Positions 7,040-13,381 of a DNA stretch of 27,719 nt are shown here, piece after piece. The notes under the pieces are model-generated. The model ran no database searches and had not been told where the DNA came from. It saw only the letters and a list, made by a program, of their open reading frames with translations. The stretch is from contig JAVEYA010000024.1 of NCBI GenBank assembly GCA_034003745.1, positions 1-27,719 on the forward strand. Reading direction: 5' to 3'. How positions within the stretch are numbered: the stretch's first letter is position 1; the number at the start of each line of letters is the position of its first letter. This DNA is from JAVEYA01 sp034003745 (GTDB taxonomy: Bacteria > Bacillota > Peptococcia > DRI-13 > PHAD01). The position numbers and the translations under genes were made by a program.

Positions 7040-7783
7040 TTAGACTCTGCCGACCTCGTTGACGGCCTTTTCCAGGGTGGAATCCTGGGTCTGGATCATT
7101 CTCTGGCTGGACTCATAGGCGCGGGCGATGCTGATTATGTTGATCATTTCCTCAATAGCCGTGGAATTGCTGCTTTCAATAAAACCCTGCGCCACCAAGG
7201 GCATTGCCAGGTCTTCCACATTCTCGCTGAAAAAGAGGGAAGAGCCTTCCTTAGCCGGGGTATCGGTAAAGGCGACGATTCTTAAGGCATCCACTTCCTT
7301 GCCGTCCATGACAATACGGCCCTGTTCATCTACGGCGAATTCCCCGCCGGCGAGATTAATCGCGCCTTTTTGGCCCATTACGTTGTAGCCGTCGGAGGTG
7401 ACCAGATATCCCTGGGGGTCCAGCTGGAACTCCCCGTTACGGGTGTATCTTTCACCATAAGGCGTCTCTACGGTGAAGTAGCCTTCGTCCATCAAAGCCA
7501 TCTGCAGAGGATTGGCAGTCTGCTGGATGAGGCCGCGGCTGTAATCGGTGACCATCTCGGCCAGCTGCACGCCCATGGAAAGACGTCCCACTACGGGAGG
7601 CTTGTCCCCTGCCGCCGCCGGGTCGTTCAGCCGGGAGAGCAGTATGTTGGGAAAGGAGCGGGCGATGGTAGTCTCTTTCTTATAGCCCGGGGTATTGACG
7701 TTGGAGAGGTTATTGGAGGAGACCTCCTGCTGCCGCGTCAGATAAGCCAAACCCATTGCGCTCGTATATAATCCTTTTAGCAT
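7040..7783 (-). CDS. flhO: Flagellar hook/basal-body rod protein, FlgF/FlhO type
   Basis: A 247-residue rod protein exported through the flagellar secretion system. It starts MLKGLYTSAMGLAYLTRQQE and shows the rod signature VSSNNLSNVNTPGYKKE (about residues 21-37), the central strand GYFTVETPYGERYTRNGEF, and the C-terminal helix GFIESSNSTAIEEMINIISI. It lies directly downstream of mbl, as flhO does in B. subtilis, which favours FlhO/FlgF over FlgG. The start has AAAGGAG five bases upstream. A well-placed sigma-D-type promoter (7828-7854) suggests it begins a motility transcript with flhP and flgJ, rather than depending only on read-through from mbl. Confidence 0.9.
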   Translation of the reverse strand: MLKGLYTSAMGLAYLTRQQEVSSNNLSNVNTPGYKKETTIARSFPNILLSRLNDPAAAGDKPPVVGRLSMGVQLAEMVTDYSRGLIQQTANPLQMALMDEGYFTVETPYGERYTRNGEFQLDPQGYLVTSDGYNVMGQKGAINLAGGEFAVDEQGRIVMDGKEVDALRIVAFTDTPAKEGSSLFFSENVEDLAMPLVAQGFIESSNSTAIEEMINIISIARAYESSQRMIQTQDSTLEKAVNEVGRV

Positions 7784-7827
7784 AGGAACTCCTTTCTTTA
7801 GAGAGTTTCTGCTTTCTTCTATTATAT

Positions 7828-7854
7828 ATATCGGGCAATGGGTTTATTTTTTTA
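7828..7854 (-). promoter_or_regulatory. Sigma-D (flagellar sigma-28)-type promoter for flhO-flhP-flgJ
   Basis: Minus strand TAAA (7854-7851), exactly 15 bases, then CCCGATAT (7835-7828). This matches the Firmicutes sigma-D consensus (TAAA, 14-16 bases, GCCGATAT) in all but one base. It lies between the mbl stop and flhO, with a leader of about 37 bases. Confidence 0.7.
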
Positions 7855-7882
7855 GTTATTTTTTTATTTTTTCCCCTTGGAC

Positions 7883-8917
7883 TTATCTTTTGATCGGATG
7901 ACTCTTAATAGAGCGGGAGCTTTCCAGCCGGTCAATATGAATCAGCGCCTTGGCTGTGCCCAGGGCCACGCAGTTGATGGGGTTTTCGGCAATATGTACG
8001 GGGAGCTGGGTTTCGTTGGTGATAAAGATATCGATGCCGTGCAGGAGCGCGCCGCCCCCGGTAAGGATAATGCCCTTGTCCATAATATCCGCGGCCAGCT
8101 CCGGAGGAGTCTTCTCCAAGACCTCTTTGGTAGCGCCGAGGATCGCTTCCAGAGGCTCGCGGATGGCTTCGTGCACTTCCCGGATATGGAGGGTAATATT
8201 CTTAGGCAGGCCGCTGACCAAGTCGCGGCCGCGGATTTCCGTAGTGGTCTTTTCCCGGGTTTCGGGGTTGGCCGAGCCCAGTTCGATCTTGATTTCTTCG
8301 GCGGTGCGTTCGCCGATCATCAGGTTATGGTAACGGCGCATGTAGCGGACGATGGCTTCATCGAATTTGTCGCCGCCGATGCGGACGGATTTGCTGGTAA
8401 CGATGCCGCCTAAGGAGAGCACCGCTACATCGGTGGTGCCCCCGCCGATGTCCACCACCATGGCGCCGGAGGGCTCGCTGATCTCGATGCCGGCGCCCAG
8501 GGCCGCGGCCATAGGCTCCTCAATAAGAAAGGCCTCCTTAGCCCCGGCGGAGACGGCGGCCTGCTTGACCGCTCTTTCTTCGACGCTGGTAACCCCGGAA
8601 GGCACGCCCACCATCACGCGTGGTTTGAAAAAGAATCTTCTGTTCAAAGCTTTGCCGATAAAATAACGCAGCATTTTTTCGGTGATTTCGTAGTCGGCAA
8701 TAACGCCCTCTTTCATAGGACGGATGGCAACAATGTTCCCGGGCGTCCTGCCGAGCATTCTTCTGGCCTCTTCACCTACTGCGATAATTTGTCCTGAATT
8801 TTTGTCCATGGCTACTACCGAGGGCTCGTTCAGCACAATCCCCCTGTGCTTGACATAGACCAGCACGCTGGCAGTACCCAGGTCGATTCCGATATCTTCC
8901 CCAAAATTAAAGAACAT
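7883..8917 (-). CDS. mbl: MreB-family actin-like cell-shape protein (Mbl)
   Basis: Bacterial actin homologue that forms membrane-bound filaments guiding lateral wall synthesis. The 344-residue sequence has the ATP-binding signatures IGIDLGTASVLVYV (phosphate 1), MVVDIGGGTTDVAVLSLGG (phosphate 2) and GIILTGGGALLHGI (adenosine motif), and the family block VGVPSGVTSVEERAV. The N-terminal MFFNFGED fits the membrane-binding end. Sequence alone does not separate MreB, Mbl and MreBH. The position between spoIIID and flhO is that of mbl in B. subtilis, and there are no mreC/mreD genes alongside. A GGGAGG lies 12 bases before the ATG, a somewhat long spacing. Confidence 0.93.
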   Translation of the reverse strand: MFFNFGEDIGIDLGTASVLVYVKHRGIVLNEPSVVAMDKNSGQIIAVGEEARRMLGRTPGNIVAIRPMKEGVIADYEITEKMLRYFIGKALNRRFFFKPRVMVGVPSGVTSVEERAVKQAAVSAGAKEAFLIEEPMAAALGAGIEISEPSGAMVVDIGGGTTDVAVLSLGGIVTSKSVRIGGDKFDEAIVRYMRRYHNLMIGERTAEEIKIELGSANPETREKTTTEIRGRDLVSGLPKNITLHIREVHEAIREPLEAILGATKEVLEKTPPELAADIMDKGIILTGGGALLHGIDIFITNETQLPVHIAENPINCVALGTAKALIHIDRLESSRSIKSHPIKR

Positions 8918-9027
8918 GAGGCCACCAATCCTCCCGCCCGTTGAATTGTTTCTCCTTATTAGAGATTCTGTGGCTCATATTCTACATAAAATGATTTATT
9001 TCCTTTTAATATCTTGAAAAAATGCAA

Positions 9028-9285
9028 TTAATTTTCCTGGGCTTCTTTATACTTTCTCTTGGTCGCTTCTCCGCCCCGCAAATGCCTCTCCGCCTTGTTC
9101 TGTTCGAGGACATATTTCACCTGCGCCGCCAACTGCTTATTGATTACCGGAAGTCTTTCGGTCATATCTTTATGAATCGTGCTTTTACTTACACCAAAGA
9201 CTGTCGCAGTCTGCCTGACCGTGGCGGTTGTGTCCAGCATATAATGGCAAACTTCCAGAACTCTTTTTCTTATATATTCTTGCAC
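9028..9285 (-). CDS. spoIIID: Sporulation transcriptional regulator SpoIIID
   Basis: A small DNA-binding regulator of mother-cell gene expression after sigma-E activation, acting as both repressor and activator. The 85-residue protein contains the helix-turn-helix TVRQTATVFGVSKSTIHKDM (about residues 22-41) and the basic C-terminal region (HLRGGEATKRKYKEA) characteristic of SpoIIID. The start at 9285 is GTG with GGAGGGG upstream. It precedes mbl by about 110 bases, the same order as in B. subtilis. The upstream region carries a possible sigma-E promoter (9323-9351). A foreign ATPase gene now separates it from the M23 peptidase gene. Confidence 0.95.
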   Translation of the reverse strand: MQEYIRKRVLEVCHYMLDTTATVRQTATVFGVSKSTIHKDMTERLPVINKQLAAQVKYVLEQNKAERHLRGGEATKRKYKEAQEN

Positions 9286-9322
9286 TCCGCTTCCCCTCCG
9301 CTATTACATATTTTTCTATAAA

Positions 9323-9351
9323 TGTATATGAGGGGAAAGCAAAAAAATGCA
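9323..9351 (-). promoter_or_regulatory. Possible sigma-E promoter of spoIIID
   Basis: Minus strand TGCATTTT (9351-9344), 13 bases, then CATATACA (9330-9323), resembling the sigma-E -10 (CATACAnT) at the usual spacing. The -35 match is weak. spoIIID is sigma-E-dependent in B. subtilis, which raises the prior. Confidence 0.4.
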
Positions 9352-9366
9352 CGGTAGTTGTATAAA

Positions 9367-9401
9367 AATAAGGCAGGGCGCGCCCTGCCTTACGGTAAAT
9401 A
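9367..9401. repeat. 35-bp direct repeat, copy A (left flank of DUF4143 cassette)
   Basis: Identical over 35 bases to 10926-10960. It contains the 22-base palindrome plus ten bases (ACGGTAAATA) that, in copy B, encode the end of the M23 peptidase. The identity stops abruptly on both sides. The two copies bracket the DUF4143 ATPase gene. Confidence 0.9.
9370..9391 (-). terminator. Palindromic intrinsic terminator after the DUF4143 gene
   Basis: A perfect 22-base palindrome, arms AAGGCAGGGCG and CGCCCTGCCTT, followed on the minus strand by ATTTTTAT. It lies about 34 bases past the stop at 9425 and shields spoIIID from read-through. Confidence 0.75.
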
Positions 9402-9424
9402 ATATGCCGTAACATGAACAGGGC

Positions 9425-10765
9425 TTATGGGCCGGCAGCCATCCCAATAATCTTATCCGCATGATCCGCCATAAACAACGGAATATTCAACAGGTCATCA
9501 TCAAGGCGCAGGTTATTCAGTGAAAAACGAACACGCAGCTTTACCTTATCCTCGTATTTTTCCTTGTACTTTTTCAAGCTGCGGCTTTCCACATTGCTCT
9601 CTGATTTAACCTCTACAGGCAATATGTCATTTTCTCTTTGGATCAGGAAATCTACTTCGTATCTGGGGTTTTCAACAGTCCAATAACGGGGCATAGCTTC
9701 AAACTGGTTTTGCAGTGCTTGCAGGACATAGTTTTCGCTTAAAGCCCCTTTAAACTCTACAAACAGTCTGTTGCTCTCGCCAAATGCGGACGGAGCCAAA
9801 AGAGACAAGCGGCGCAACAATCCCACATCTACCATATATAGCTTAAAAGCAGACAAATCGTCATAAGCTGAAATAGGCAGACCCGGCGCCGAGCTGCGGT
9901 ATATCTTATAAATCAGGTTCGCATCACAAAGCCATTGCAGGGCATCTTCATACTCCCTCGCCCTAGCGCCTTCCTTAATGACTTTATAGATAAACTTTTT
10001 ATTTTCTTTTGCCAATTGGGAGGGGATTGACTTCCATATCAGCGATATCTTCGGGAAGTCCTTAGGATCGGGGTGCTTGGCAAAATCTCGCTCATATGCC
10101 CCCAGAATGTTGGACAGCACCTGCTGCATCAGCTCTACATCCCGCTCCTGAGTCCAAACGCGAACCGATTCCGGCATACCGCCCGTCACAAAATACATCT
10201 TCAGTTTTTCATAAAGGGGATTATAAAAGGCCTCCGGGATTGGCTCAATTCTATCTATGCTTCTTATGTAATCAGCAAGGTTACCGTCACCATTGGCCAT
10301 TAAAAATTCCGTAAAAGTCATTGGCATGATCTCTAAAAAATCCACCTTGCCCACAGGGAAGGAAGCGGGCTTAGACAATGTTATACCCAAAAGCGATCCT
10401 GCACAGGCCACATGGTAGTGGGGCGTGTTTTCACAGAAATACTTCAACGTGTTCAGTGCGTTCGGGCATTCCTGTATCTCGTCAAAAACAATGAGCGTGT
10501 CCTCCGGGCTGTCCCGTTTAATGACTTGGCCGCTGGCCATCATCAGATTTTGCAGAATACGCTCCACATCCTTGGTGCTTTCAAAAAACTGTTTATATTC
10601 CGGGTGTTCGTCAAAGTTGAAATAAGCCATATTTCCATAATTGCGTTTTGCGAATTCCTTGAGCAGCCAGGTCTTGCCCACCTGACGCACCCCTTTTAAA
10701 ATAAGGGGTTTTCTATATTTGGAGTTTTTCCAGTCCAGCAGTTTTTGCATAACCAGTCTTTCCAT
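9425..10765 (-). CDS. DUF4143 / AAA_14 family ATPase
   Basis: The 446-residue protein has an N-terminal AAA ATPase core with Walker A GVRQVGKT (residues 25-32) and Walker B TLIVFDEIQ (about 90-98), the SLLG/KVDFLEIMPM segment typical of the family, and a C-terminal DUF4143 region ending with a nuclease-fold-like block (YEVDFLIQRENDILPVEVKSES). Cellular function is not established; these ATPases are common, often in many copies, in anaerobes and archaea. The start at 10765 is chosen because GGAGGTGG stands just upstream; the open frame from 10861 runs through the promoter and is rejected. The gene interrupts the conserved spoIIQ-spoIIID order, is more AT-rich than its neighbours, carries its own promoter and terminator, and lies between 35-bp direct repeats, so it looks acquired. 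Confidence 0.9.
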   Translation of the reverse strand: MERLVMQKLLDWKNSKYRKPLILKGVRQVGKTWLLKEFAKRNYGNMAYFNFDEHPEYKQFFESTKDVERILQNLMMASGQVIKRDSPEDTLIVFDEIQECPNALNTLKYFCENTPHYHVACAGSLLGITLSKPASFPVGKVDFLEIMPMTFTEFLMANGDGNLADYIRSIDRIEPIPEAFYNPLYEKLKMYFVTGGMPESVRVWTQERDVELMQQVLSNILGAYERDFAKHPDPKDFPKISLIWKSIPSQLAKENKKFIYKVIKEGARAREYEDALQWLCDANLIYKIYRSSAPGLPISAYDDLSAFKLYMVDVGLLRRLSLLAPSAFGESNRLFVEFKGALSENYVLQALQNQFEAMPRYWTVENPRYEVDFLIQRENDILPVEVKSESNVESRSLKKYKEKYEDKVKLRVRFSLNNLRLDDDLLNIPLFMADHADKIIGMAAGP

Positions 10766-10832
10766 ACTACCACCTCCAAAACAACACATTATTATATAAT
10801 ACTTGCGTATGTTAATCACATTTATATTGATA

Positions 10833-10861
10833 AGTATAACCAATATTTCAATATCAGTCAA
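10833..10861 (-). promoter_or_regulatory. Sigma-A-type promoter of the DUF4143 ATPase gene
   Basis: Minus strand TTGACT (10861-10856), 17 bases, then TATACT (10838-10833), a near-consensus vegetative promoter with a leader of about 60 bases. Imperfect repeats around the -10 (ATATTG at 10825-10830, CAATAT at 10841-10846) could bind a regulator, but this is weak. Confidence 0.7.
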
Positions 10862-10895
10862 AATAAATCACATTATCACAGCTCCCAAAACAAAA

Positions 10896-10918
10896 CCTGC
10901 CCCGATAAACAAGGCAGG
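10896..10918 (-). terminator. Second terminator after the M23 peptidase gene
   Basis: CCTGCC (10896-10901) pairs with GGCAGG (10913-10918) around an 11-base loop. On the minus strand TTTTGTTTT follows. With the palindrome at 10929-10950 it separates the M23 gene from the DUF4143 gene. Confidence 0.65.
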
Positions 10919-10925
10919 CTCATTC

Positions 10926-10960
10926 AATAAGGCAGGGCGCGCCCTGCCTTACGGTAAATA
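10926..10960. repeat. 35-bp direct repeat, copy B (right flank of DUF4143 cassette)
   Basis: Identical to 9367-9401. On the minus strand it covers the last codons of the M23 peptidase (L-P-stop), and the 22-base palindrome (10929-10950) overlaps the stop codon itself. Copy B is followed by ATTGAATG rather than a T-run, unlike copy A. Confidence 0.9.
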
Positions 10961-11764
10961 TTCCAGCGGATTGACGGCTTGGCCGTCTTTGGAGAGAGCG
11001 TAGTGGAGATGCGGCCCCTCGGCCAGTTCCGCTAAGCCCGGCTCTCCAATCGTACCAAGGATTTGACCGGCGGTGACTTTCTCCCCGGGAGATACCCGGG
11101 CTTCGGCCAGGTGGGCGTAAGTACTCAGCCAGCCGCCGCCGTGGTCGATGACGAGAGAAACTTTTTCGGCTTTGCTGGTGGAGACGGAGACAATTTTACC
11201 GGGAAAGACGGCTGCGGCTTCAGCGCCGGCAGCGGCGGCAATATCGAAGCCGCTATGGAAGCGGTAGTCCGCGAAGGTCTCGGAATAATTCAGGCCGACC
11301 GCCCTGATGATTTCCCCTTCAAGGGGCCAGACCACCTGAGAGATATCCAGATTGGCCAGGATCGCAGAGATAAGATCGCCCTCATCAGGGGCGATATCAA
11401 CCGAGGCGGCGCTATCCGGAACAGGGTCAGCGGATATCCCGGCTTCCGCAGGGAGGACGCTGCCTGCCTCAGTAACTTCAGGGGCAGTGGGTTGGGGGAC
11501 TGGTTCAGACGCGGTTGCGGCATCCGGAGCGGGTCCCGGGGCAGGAGCTTGTCCCCCGCTTTCCGCTTCATTGAGCAGAGTATCGTAAGGGTAATCGGAA
11601 ATATTAAGTTCCCGGTCAGTAAGAAAATTTCTGCCGGGGTTTTGCTCCCGGTCCGCTCCATTGTTTTCCCGGAGTTCCCGCCCGATCAGGGGGACGCCTA
11701 CGGAAAAGACCAGGAGGATCAGGGCCGCATAAATACCCAGTGTTCTGGGATTAAGCTTCAACAT
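10949..11764 (-). CDS. spoIIQ: SpoIIQ-like M23 (LytM) family peptidase
   Basis: The 271-residue product has an N-terminal membrane segment (about residues 11-28, IYAALILLVFSVGVPLIG), a long Pro/Ala/Glu-rich linker (about 70-140) and a C-terminal M23 domain (from about 165). The zinc ligands HSGFD and HLH (in GPHLHYAL), plus the TYAHL motif, are all present. Lying between spoIID and spoIIID, it matches SpoIIQ, the forespore protein that pairs with SpoIIIAH during engulfment. B. subtilis SpoIIQ has a degenerate LytM site, whereas several clostridial versions keep it; this one looks catalytically complete. The start at 11764 has GAGGTGG upstream; the frame from 11821 is rejected. The stop codon overlaps a terminator palindrome. 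A general septal or wall hydrolase role is the alternative. Confidence 0.85.
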   Translation of the reverse strand: MLKLNPRTLGIYAALILLVFSVGVPLIGRELRENNGADREQNPGRNFLTDRELNISDYPYDTLLNEAESGGQAPAPGPAPDAATASEPVPQPTAPEVTEAGSVLPAEAGISADPVPDSAASVDIAPDEGDLISAILANLDISQVVWPLEGEIIRAVGLNYSETFADYRFHSGFDIAAAAGAEAAAVFPGKIVSVSTSKAEKVSLVIDHGGGWLSTYAHLAEARVSPGEKVTAGQILGTIGEPGLAELAEGPHLHYALSKDGQAVNPLEYLP

Positions 11765-11781
11765 TAAAACCACCTCAGGAA

Positions 11782-11811
11782 TAGTATTGCCAAGCGGGAA
11801 TACTCTTAATA
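11782..11811 (-). promoter_or_regulatory. Weak sigma-F-like promoter candidate for spoIIQ
   Basis: Minus strand GGCAATACTA (11791-11782) fits the sigma-F -10 pattern, with TATTA (11811-11807) 15 bases upstream as a poor -35. The implied leader would be only about 11 bases, so caution is needed. Confidence 0.25.
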
Positions 11812-11841
11812 CTTCATACATTCTTGAGGCGACATTTCAAA

Positions 11842-11871
11842 GAGGATTCTTCGCTACGCTCGGAATGACAA
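11842..11871. repeat. Dispersed ~27-bp intergenic repeat, copy 4
   Basis: GAGGATTCTTCGCTACGCTC followed by GGAATGACAA, located just after the spoIID stop on the minus strand. It matches the other copies with a few substitutions. Confidence 0.8.
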
Positions 11872-11875
11872 AAAG

Positions 11876-12901
11876 TTACTGCGGCCTGCTTTTGACCGTA
11901 GCCAGCTCCACTCCCTGGTAATAATATTTGAGAATTTCCAGATAGTTTTTCCCTTCTTCCGCACGCGCCGCCGCGCCGTATTGGCACATGCCCACGCCGT
12001 GGCCGTAGCCGACGCTGGAAAACTTGATATTGCCGCCGACCACTTCCATACTGAAAATCGTGGAGGGCAGTCCGATCCGGCTGCGCAATTCTTCGCCGCT
12101 CAAGGTTTTCCCGCCGAATTGCAGGGACTTGATGCGCCCGGCCTCGCTCTTCTCCAGGGTCTTGACGCCGGCCGGCTGCGCAGAGGATTTGCCCGAGGGA
12201 AGGGCTGCCAGTTTGCTTCCCACCAGGGTATTGACTTCACTGATTTTAAAGACATGGACGGCTTCCTTGTTTCCGTTGGGATGTCCAGAGCAGGGTACCG
12301 CCTGCAGGTAAGGAATATCATACTTCCAGACGTTGCCGGAGTCCTCCGTACCGCGGCCGCCACAGGAAGAAAAATAGACGGGATCGATGAGTTGCCCCTC
12401 ATAGATTAACACTTCTCCGCGGGTTTCCAGGACAGCCTGGGTGATGATGTTCTTACGCCCAAGATAATGCTGCTTGCCCCAGCGTTCCTGCATTTGGGCG
12501 CTGCTGATCCAGGCCTGATTGATGGTGGAATCCGAAGTGAGGTCGGCCCGCAGGTCCATATTCTTGATGCGCGGGTCGGGAATCTGCAGACGCTTGACCG
12601 CATAGGTCCTGGCCGCCACAGCCTGGGCTTTCAGCGCTTCCAAGGGAAAGGAGACCGACATTTCCGCGGCGACAACGCCGACGAGATACTCTTCCAGGCC
12701 CAGTTCCACGGTCCTTTTTTCCTCATGGAGGTAGAGCCGGACCCGGACGGTATCCTCGTTGATGCCAATCTCCTTTATTTCAGGGACCCTGAACTCGGAC
12801 AATAACGGAATAAGCAAAATAGAGACGAGAGAGATGAAGAGGATAAATTTTAAGAGCCTATACCGTTTTCTTCTCCTAAAGCAGTATGCCACCGGCCTCA
12901 A
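11876..12901 (-). CDS. spoIID: Stage II sporulation protein D (SpoIID), peptidoglycan lytic transglycosylase
   Basis: SpoIID cuts glycan strands during engulfment as part of the SpoIID-SpoIIM-SpoIIP machine in the mother-cell membrane. The 341-residue sequence has a basic N-terminus, a membrane segment (about residues 18-34, LLKFILFISLVSILLIP) and the SpoIID domain. The block EYLVGVVAAEM carries the likely catalytic Glu (E80), followed by FPLEALKAQAVAARTYA. FSSCGGRGTEDS and VPCSGHP supply the conserved cysteines, and GYGHGVGMCQYGA closes the domain. The annotated start is TTG at 12901 with AGGGA close upstream; GTG at 12892 is an equally possible start. It is separated from murA by about 480 bases that contain a remnant of a small plus-strand gene. 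A sigma-E-like promoter lies upstream. Confidence 0.93.
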   Translation of the reverse strand: MRPVAYCFRRRKRYRLLKFILFISLVSILLIPLLSEFRVPEIKEIGINEDTVRVRLYLHEEKRTVELGLEEYLVGVVAAEMSVSFPLEALKAQAVAARTYAVKRLQIPDPRIKNMDLRADLTSDSTINQAWISSAQMQERWGKQHYLGRKNIITQAVLETRGEVLIYEGQLIDPVYFSSCGGRGTEDSGNVWKYDIPYLQAVPCSGHPNGNKEAVHVFKISEVNTLVGSKLAALPSGKSSAQPAGVKTLEKSEAGRIKSLQFGGKTLSGEELRSRIGLPSTIFSMEVVGGNIKFSSVGYGHGVGMCQYGAAARAEEGKNYLEILKYYYQGVELATVKSRPQ

Positions 12902-12949
12902 CCTTTCCCTGAACAGGTTTAATCCGCCGGGAAACCCCGGCCAGACTAA

Positions 12950-12979
12950 TATATATGCGTAAGGCCAGGCTATTATGAA
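12950..12979 (-). promoter_or_regulatory. Possible sigma-E promoter of spoIID
   Basis: Minus strand TTCATAAT (12979-12972), 14 bases, then CATATATA (12957-12950). Both are close to sigma-E elements at the right spacing, about 50 bases before the spoIID start. spoIID is sigma-E-controlled in B. subtilis. Confidence 0.45.
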
Positions 12980-13086
12980 TATCTTGTCGGGGGAGCTTTA
13001 CGGAAATATCTACATGGAGTAACATACCCTGCTTGCCTGATCCGCTTTGCCCATTCAGAACATAGTGTTAAATATTTCTGATGATA

Positions 13087-13115
13087 TTGAATGGCGTGCA
13101 AGATTTGGCTATACT
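13087..13115 (+). promoter_or_regulatory. Sigma-A-type promoter for the small plus-strand gene
   Basis: TTGAAT (13087-13092), 17 bases, then TATACT (13110-13115), followed 38 bases later by the GTG of the broken coiled-coil ORF. It is the only convincing plus-strand promoter in the window. Confidence 0.65.
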
Positions 13116-13153
13116 TGAAGTACATATCCGCCATAGGAAAGTGAGGTAAGAAT

Positions 13154-13307
13154 GTGACTGAAAAAATTGATAAGATTTATGATTTGGTGGAGAATCTTAG
13201 AAAAACTGGACGAGCATGATGAGCGGTTCGACAGAATAGAAAAGAAACTCGACAAGCATGATGTGCAGATACAAGTCATCCAAGGTGGAAAAAAGATTAA
13301 GCGGTAA
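13154..13307 (+). pseudogene. Frameshifted small coiled-coil protein gene
   Basis: A GTG start with GAGGT seven bases upstream opens VTEKIDKIYDLVENLRK, which then runs into a TGA. One base out of frame, after the A-run at 13201-13205, the reading continues as KLDEHDERFDRIEKKLDKHD and on to a TAA at 13305-13307. Removing one A joins the two into a charged, heptad-patterned coiled coil of about 50 residues, similar in style to small EKID/RFD-type hypothetical proteins of clostridia. No function is known. It is the only plus-strand gene seen, has its own promoter, and shares a bidirectional terminator with murA. The break may be a true mutation, a sequencing indel, or (less likely with five A) slippage. 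Confidence 0.65.
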
Positions 13308-13324
13308 AGCTGATGGGTAAAACA

Positions 13325-13364
13325 AAACGCCTCAGTTCACCTGTTTTAGTGAACTGAGGCGTTT
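13325..13364. terminator. Bidirectional terminator between murA and the small plus-strand gene
   Basis: Perfect 16-base arms (13325-13340 and 13349-13364, core CGCCTCAGTTCAC) with an 8-base loop. T-rich sequence follows on both strands, so it can end murA (minus strand, 18 bases after its stop) and the convergent small gene. Confidence 0.9.
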
Positions 13365-13381
13365 ATATTTTACTTATATAA

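Noticed and set aside
10766..10861. DUF4143 protein start at 10861
   Set aside because: This stretch contains the promoter and leader; the Ile/Asn-rich translation is an AT-rich artefact and GGAGGTGG precedes 10765.
11063..11767. Long plus-strand ORF (234 aa) opposite the M23 gene
   Set aside because: It lies antisense within a well-supported gene, shows no domain pattern, and is Gly/Arg-rich in the way expected of a shadow frame.
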